Source: a virus
DNA length: 41,200 nucleotides
Virus record (IMG/VR): IMGVR_UViG_3300048592_000919
Coordinates: 1-41,200 of that record
Direction: 5' to 3' (one strand)
In this document: in pieces, positions 38,551-41,200 of the stretch
Position numbering within the stretch: the first letter of the stretch is position 1
Layout of the letters: the number at the start of each line of letters is the position of its first letter
The notes under the pieces: model-generated
Database searches by the model: none
What the model was told of the DNA's origin: nothing
What the model saw: only the letters and a program-made list of their open reading frames with translations
Made by a program: the position numbers and the translations under genes

Positions 38551-40020
38551 TCATAACGTGTAGTGGCGTGGCGTGTGCGGCGCGACAGCCACCAGTCGCT
38601 CGCGCACCCTGGTCAGGCCCACATAGAGCACGCGTCGCTCTTCGTCGGTGTCGCGCTGCTCCCAGACCCGGCGGCTGATGTCCATGACTAGCGCGACGTT
38701 GTCGGCTTGCGCACCCTTGGCGCTGTGGATTGTCTCGATGCGGATGCGTGGCGACTCGGTGGCGCGCTCGCCCTTGGCCATGACGGAGCGAATGTACTCC
38801 CGCTCCTCCGCTGGCATCAGCGGCAGTGCTTCCATCCAGGTCAAGCCGCGCAGCCCTTCCGGCACGCCGGCTTCCGTCAGCGTCGCAGGCTTGCGCACAT
38901 CGATCGTGATGCCGGTCGGAAGCAGGCGCTGGATCTCCTTGAGCTCCTTGGGCCGCAGCTGCTCATTGCGGCGGCCACGCTCCCAGGCGCGGGCGGCGCG
39001 GTAGTGCGGCGTGTCCAACGAGCTCTGCCCGCGCAGCGCGTAATGCCGGCCCTGCGCGCGGCACAGCCGGGCATAGCGACCTAGTTTGCTGCCGTTGCGC
39101 GCCAGCAGCAGCCACTCGTCGCGCTCCCCGAGATCGATGTACTCGACCTCCCGCACATGCTCGATGGCGCCGTCAGCGGCGCGCGGGTCGAACGTCTTGG
39201 GCTCGCGCGTGCGGATGCGGCCCACCACGTCTAGCGCCAAGGCGGCAGCGCGACGCGGCAGACGGTGCGACTGCTTCAGGAACTCCTTCTCGCCGTTCCA
39301 CGCCAGGAACGCACGAGCGTCAGCGCCTGCCCAACCATAGATCGCCTGGTCATCGTCGCCTGCCATATACACCCGCAAGGCGGCGCGGGCGGCGCGGCGC
39401 GCCATCCGCCACTGCAGAGCCGAGAGATCCTGCGCTTCATCCACGACGAACACCTGCACAGGCAGCTCTTCATCGAACATCTCCAGCAGGTCGGTGAAGT
39501 CCAGCTTGCCGCGCGCCTCCTTGAACACGCGCAGCGCGCTGGCGTATTGCTGCACGACCGTGAGGCTGGTGTTGCGCGGATTGATCAGGCGGAACAGGTC
39601 GGCCGGCTCCTGCAGCGTCAAGCGCGCGAGAGCGTCGATGCGGATGCAGACCTCCGGCACACTGTCGCCGAGCGGCAGGCCGGTATTCTCGTCGAAGTTG
39701 GCATGGAAGGCCGAGGTCAGGCCGAGCACCATGAACAGCTCGCGGTAGTCCTCCGGCCCCATCATCTCGTCGGAGCCGACCGCCGCTGCACGGAATGCCA
39801 CCGAGTGCAGGGTGCGGAAGTGCGGTAGCTGCTCCTCCTGCAAGGCCAACTCGTCGCACACCCGTTGCACCGCTTCCTTGATGGCGCGGCGCGTGAAGGA
39901 GCAGAAGGCGATCTGTTCCGCCGGCACACCGTCCCGGATCTCCTGCTCGACGATGCGCAGGAGCCGGTGGGTCTTGCCGGTGCCGGGCGGGCCGAACACC
40001 TTCCGCACCCGGCCGGTCAC
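38551..40020 (-). CDS. UvrD/Rep-family superfamily 1 DNA helicase
   Basis: Encodes 489 residues from a GTG start at 40020 that overlaps the upstream stop (GTGA) and puts the Walker A motif near the N-terminus. Motifs: I GPPGTGKT (10-17), Ia IAFCSFTRRAI, II VFVVDEAQDLS, III GDDDQAIYGWAGAD, IV FLKQSHRLP, V IETIHSAKGAQADNV, VI RRVLYVGLTRVRERL. All are typical of UvrD/Rep/PcrA helicases. At 489 residues it is shorter than cellular UvrD (about 720) and lacks most of the 1B/2B insertions, as is usual for phage forms. The likely role is 3'-5' unwinding in phage replication or repair. Confidence 0.93.
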   Translation of the reverse strand: MTGRVRKVFGPPGTGKTHRLLRIVEQEIRDGVPAEQIAFCSFTRRAIKEAVQRVCDELALQEEQLPHFRTLHSVAFRAAAVGSDEMMGPEDYRELFMVLGLTSAFHANFDENTGLPLGDSVPEVCIRIDALARLTLQEPADLFRLINPRNTSLTVVQQYASALRVFKEARGKLDFTDLLEMFDEELPVQVFVVDEAQDLSALQWRMARRAARAALRVYMAGDDDQAIYGWAGADARAFLAWNGEKEFLKQSHRLPRRAAALALDVVGRIRTREPKTFDPRAADGAIEHVREVEYIDLGERDEWLLLARNGSKLGRYARLCRAQGRHYALRGQSSLDTPHYRAARAWERGRRNEQLRPKELKEIQRLLPTGITIDVRKPATLTEAGVPEGLRGLTWMEALPLMPAEEREYIRSVMAKGERATESPRIRIETIHSAKGAQADNVALVMDISRRVWEQRDTDEERRVLYVGLTRVRERLVAVAPHTPRHYTL

Positions 40021-40196
40021 TTGCGCGTCGTCCAGGTGTGCTTGCAGATCCGGCAGCGCCAGTCGGCGGACTTCTCGCTGAAGTCGCGCAGCTCGATCTG
40101 CTCGTTCTCGCACTGCTGGCAACGCAGGCTCTGCGCGGCGCGGCACCAGGCCTCGCGCTGGTCGGCGCGGTCGGCGGCGCGCTGGAAGCGGCTCAC
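40017..40196 (-). CDS. 59-residue zinc-ribbon protein
   Basis: A short gene from a GTG at 40196, which overlaps the stop of the gene before (GTGA); its own stop overlaps the helicase GTG in the same way. The protein has 59 residues, with a helical N-terminus (FQRAADRADQREAWCRAAQS) and a clear zinc ribbon: C-x2-C in LRCQQCEN and a second C-x2-C in WRCRICKH, 20 residues apart, closing with TWTTRK. Such ribbons bind nucleic acid or partner proteins. It may be an accessory factor of the following helicase. It would be missed by a 60-residue length cut-off. Confidence 0.72.
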   Translation of the reverse strand: MSRFQRAADRADQREAWCRAAQSLRCQQCENEQIELRDFSEKSADWRCRICKHTWTTRK

Positions 40197-40492
40197 TTGC
40201 GGGTCTCCTTCGGGATGTCCAACGGTGACAGCGGGAACACCTGCCCGTCATCCTGCCGAGCGAGCACCCGCAGCGCCTCCTTCTCATTCGGCGCGATCAG
40301 CCGAATGAACGGCTGCTCCAGCTGCAGGACGAGGCAGGCCATCGGGCTGTCTGTGCTGATCCGCGCCTCGGCGGAGATCACGCAGCGGATGGGCTGCCAT
40401 TGACCATCTGGCATGAGTACCTCGACCTTTGTGCTGTGGGCGAGGCCATCGCAGGTGAGCCGGACATCGCCGGCAACGGGGACGCGGTTCAT
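40193..40492 (-). CDS. small hypothetical protein
   Basis: Encodes 99 residues of unrecognised family. It appears beta-rich (DVRLTCDGLAHSTKVEVLMPDGQWQPIRCVISAEARISTD, then MACLVLQLEQPFIRLIAPNEKEA) and resembles small phage proteins that store or bind a ligand, with an Asp-Gly-x-Trp turn as in the protein at 25761-26063. GGAGGAG lies upstream of its ATG, inside the end of the primase gene, which it overlaps by one base. Function unknown. Confidence 0.65.
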   Translation of the reverse strand: MNRVPVAGDVRLTCDGLAHSTKVEVLMPDGQWQPIRCVISAEARISTDSPMACLVLQLEQPFIRLIAPNEKEALRVLARQDDGQVFPLSPLDIPKETRK

Positions 40493-41200
40493 CAGAACTC
40501 CTCCTCCATGTTCGGCACCTTCAGCGCCGACTCCTCATAGAACTCAGGCTTTGGCAGCGTCCACACGCGCACCTTCTTGCCCTTGACGCGCAGCTGCGTG
40601 GACTCGCCGCCCCGGCCCTTCACCCAACCCCAAACCGTCATCGGCTCTGAGGTAAAGTGCAACGAGCGCAGATAGGACAGCAGGTCCTCGGAGCGGAACA
40701 CGATGCGCTGTTCGGCTTCGTTCAGCCAGCAGTTGCCCTTGATGATCTCGTCGCGGTCGCGCGCCAGGGCGCCGCGCGTCAGGAAGGCGTCGAGCAGGTT
40801 CTCGAACTGGCCTTCCGTGCTGGCGTCCTCCGGCGCCTGCACGACCTCGACGTTCTCGACTAGCTTCTCCACTGCCTCCAGCCATTCGTCCATCTTCATC
40901 GGGTACATGACCCTCTGGAATCGCTCCAGGATGATCTTCTGCAGCCGACGTTGGTCGAGCAGATCCTCGGTGGTGAGCGGGAAGCGGACGCCCTCGAAGT
41001 CAGCGTACCAGCGCGTGGTGCCGAGCGACTGGCTGGCGGTGAGACCTTCCAGCTGCAGCCCGGCGGAGCCACCCTTGGTGCGGCCCCAGCCGATGCCGAA
41101 CTCCCGCTTCATGCAGGCCCGCTTGTGGCAGTGGTTGCAGATCGGCGGCTGCTTGCAGGTGAAGTGGTAGTCCTTCTTGGTCAGCGACTTGATGACGTTG
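40492..41200 (-). CDS. C-terminal part of a probable phage primase / primase-polymerase (cut by window edge)
   Basis: The frame is open from the window edge (first whole codon at 41199) to the TGA at 40492-40494, about 235 residues, and no start is visible, so it is a partial gene. Near the beginning it reads KKDYHFTCKQPPICNHCHKRACMKREFGIG, a 'y.y.Ck.ppi..fC.k..C..R.fGIG' Cys motif that I associate with the C-terminal region of phage primases of the PrimPol/PriCT type. The remaining part (LLDQRRLQKIILERFQRVMYPMKMDEWLEAVEKLVENVEVV) is a helical end, and it has a last VWGWVKGRGGESTQLRVKGKKVRVW beta segment. The assignment rests on this motif and on gene context. Confidence 0.6.
   Translation of the reverse strand, partial: NVIKSLTKKDYHFTCKQPPICNHCHKRACMKREFGIGWGRTKGGSAGLQLEGLTASQSLGTTRWYADFEGVRFPLTTEDLLDQRRLQKIILERFQRVMYPMKMDEWLEAVEKLVENVEVVQAPEDASTEGQFENLLDAFLTRGALARDRDEIIKGNCWLNEAEQRIVFRSEDLLSYLRSLHFTSEPMTVWGWVKGRGGESTQLRVKGKKVRVWTLPKPEFYEESALKVPNMEEEF

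Noticed and set aside
40021-40287. Longer N-terminus for the UvrD-like helicase
   Set aside because: The added residues are the frame-shifted shadow of the zinc-ribbon gene; the GTG at 40020 gives a normal distance to Walker A.
1-41200. tRNA genes, CRISPR arrays, insertion sequences, integrase or attachment sites
   Set aside because: Gaps between genes are too short for tRNAs apart from the two structured regions, which do not fold as cloverleaves; no spaced direct repeats, transposase or integrase motifs were seen.

Overview
The window is a contiguous piece of a GC-rich, tailed double-stranded DNA phage genome with long-tailed siphovirus-type virion genes. It probably infects a proteobacterium; this is an inference from base composition and gene content, since no host gene, tRNA, rRNA, integrase, repressor or CRISPR array was seen. 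The layout recalls Nazgul-like siphoviruses, but that is an impression from memory and was not checked. No sigma-70-type promoter could be assigned.

Left arm, plus strand, about 1-25,662: the virion and lysis genes. Order: small membrane protein, portal, S49 prohead protease, HK97-fold major capsid protein, then a block of surface and receptor-interaction genes (probable decoration protein, Pro/Ala-rich protein, small beta protein, SGNH-hydrolase fusion, BppU-like adaptor, 938-residue tailspike). Next come the connector, head closure, tail terminator and tail tube. A highly structured 267-nt non-coding stretch follows, then a tail-assembly chaperone pair joined by a -1 frameshift at G GGA AAC. 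The arm ends with a 1717-residue tape measure protein carrying a transglycosylase-like domain, three distal-tail proteins, a helical protein, and two small membrane proteins of holin type. Most start codons overlap the preceding stop. No terminase (probably upstream of base 1) and no stand-alone endolysin is present.

Right arm, minus strand, about 41,200-25,761, converging on the left arm: replication and nucleotide metabolism, read from 41,200 downwards. It starts with the C-terminal end of a probable primase, a small hypothetical protein, a 59-codon zinc ribbon and a UvrD/Rep-type helicase. A small Cys-rich protein and a fused protein with a Lys/Ala-rich tail follow. Then comes a run of FAD/NAD-type oxidoreductase, NodU/CmcH-type carbamoyltransferase, ThyX-like protein, PNKP-type HAD phosphatase, small hypothetical protein and a probable nucleotide-pyrophosphohydrolase-like protein. 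The arm closes with a DnaQ-like exonuclease, a DnaE-like polymerase, three small proteins (one DUF4031), an SNF2-type helicase and a small hypothetical protein.

The most interesting part is 31,633-36,616. A thymidylate-synthase homologue beside a carbamoyltransferase, an uncharacterised flavin-type oxidoreductase, a PNKP-like phosphatase and a possible NTP-pyrophosphohydrolase looks like a pathway for hypermodifying a pyrimidine in the phage DNA. A carbamoyloxymethyl-pyrimidine is the simplest guess. The phage would copy this DNA with its own family C polymerase, whose PHP domain has lost its usual HxH motif and which has a separate proofreading exonuclease gene next to it.
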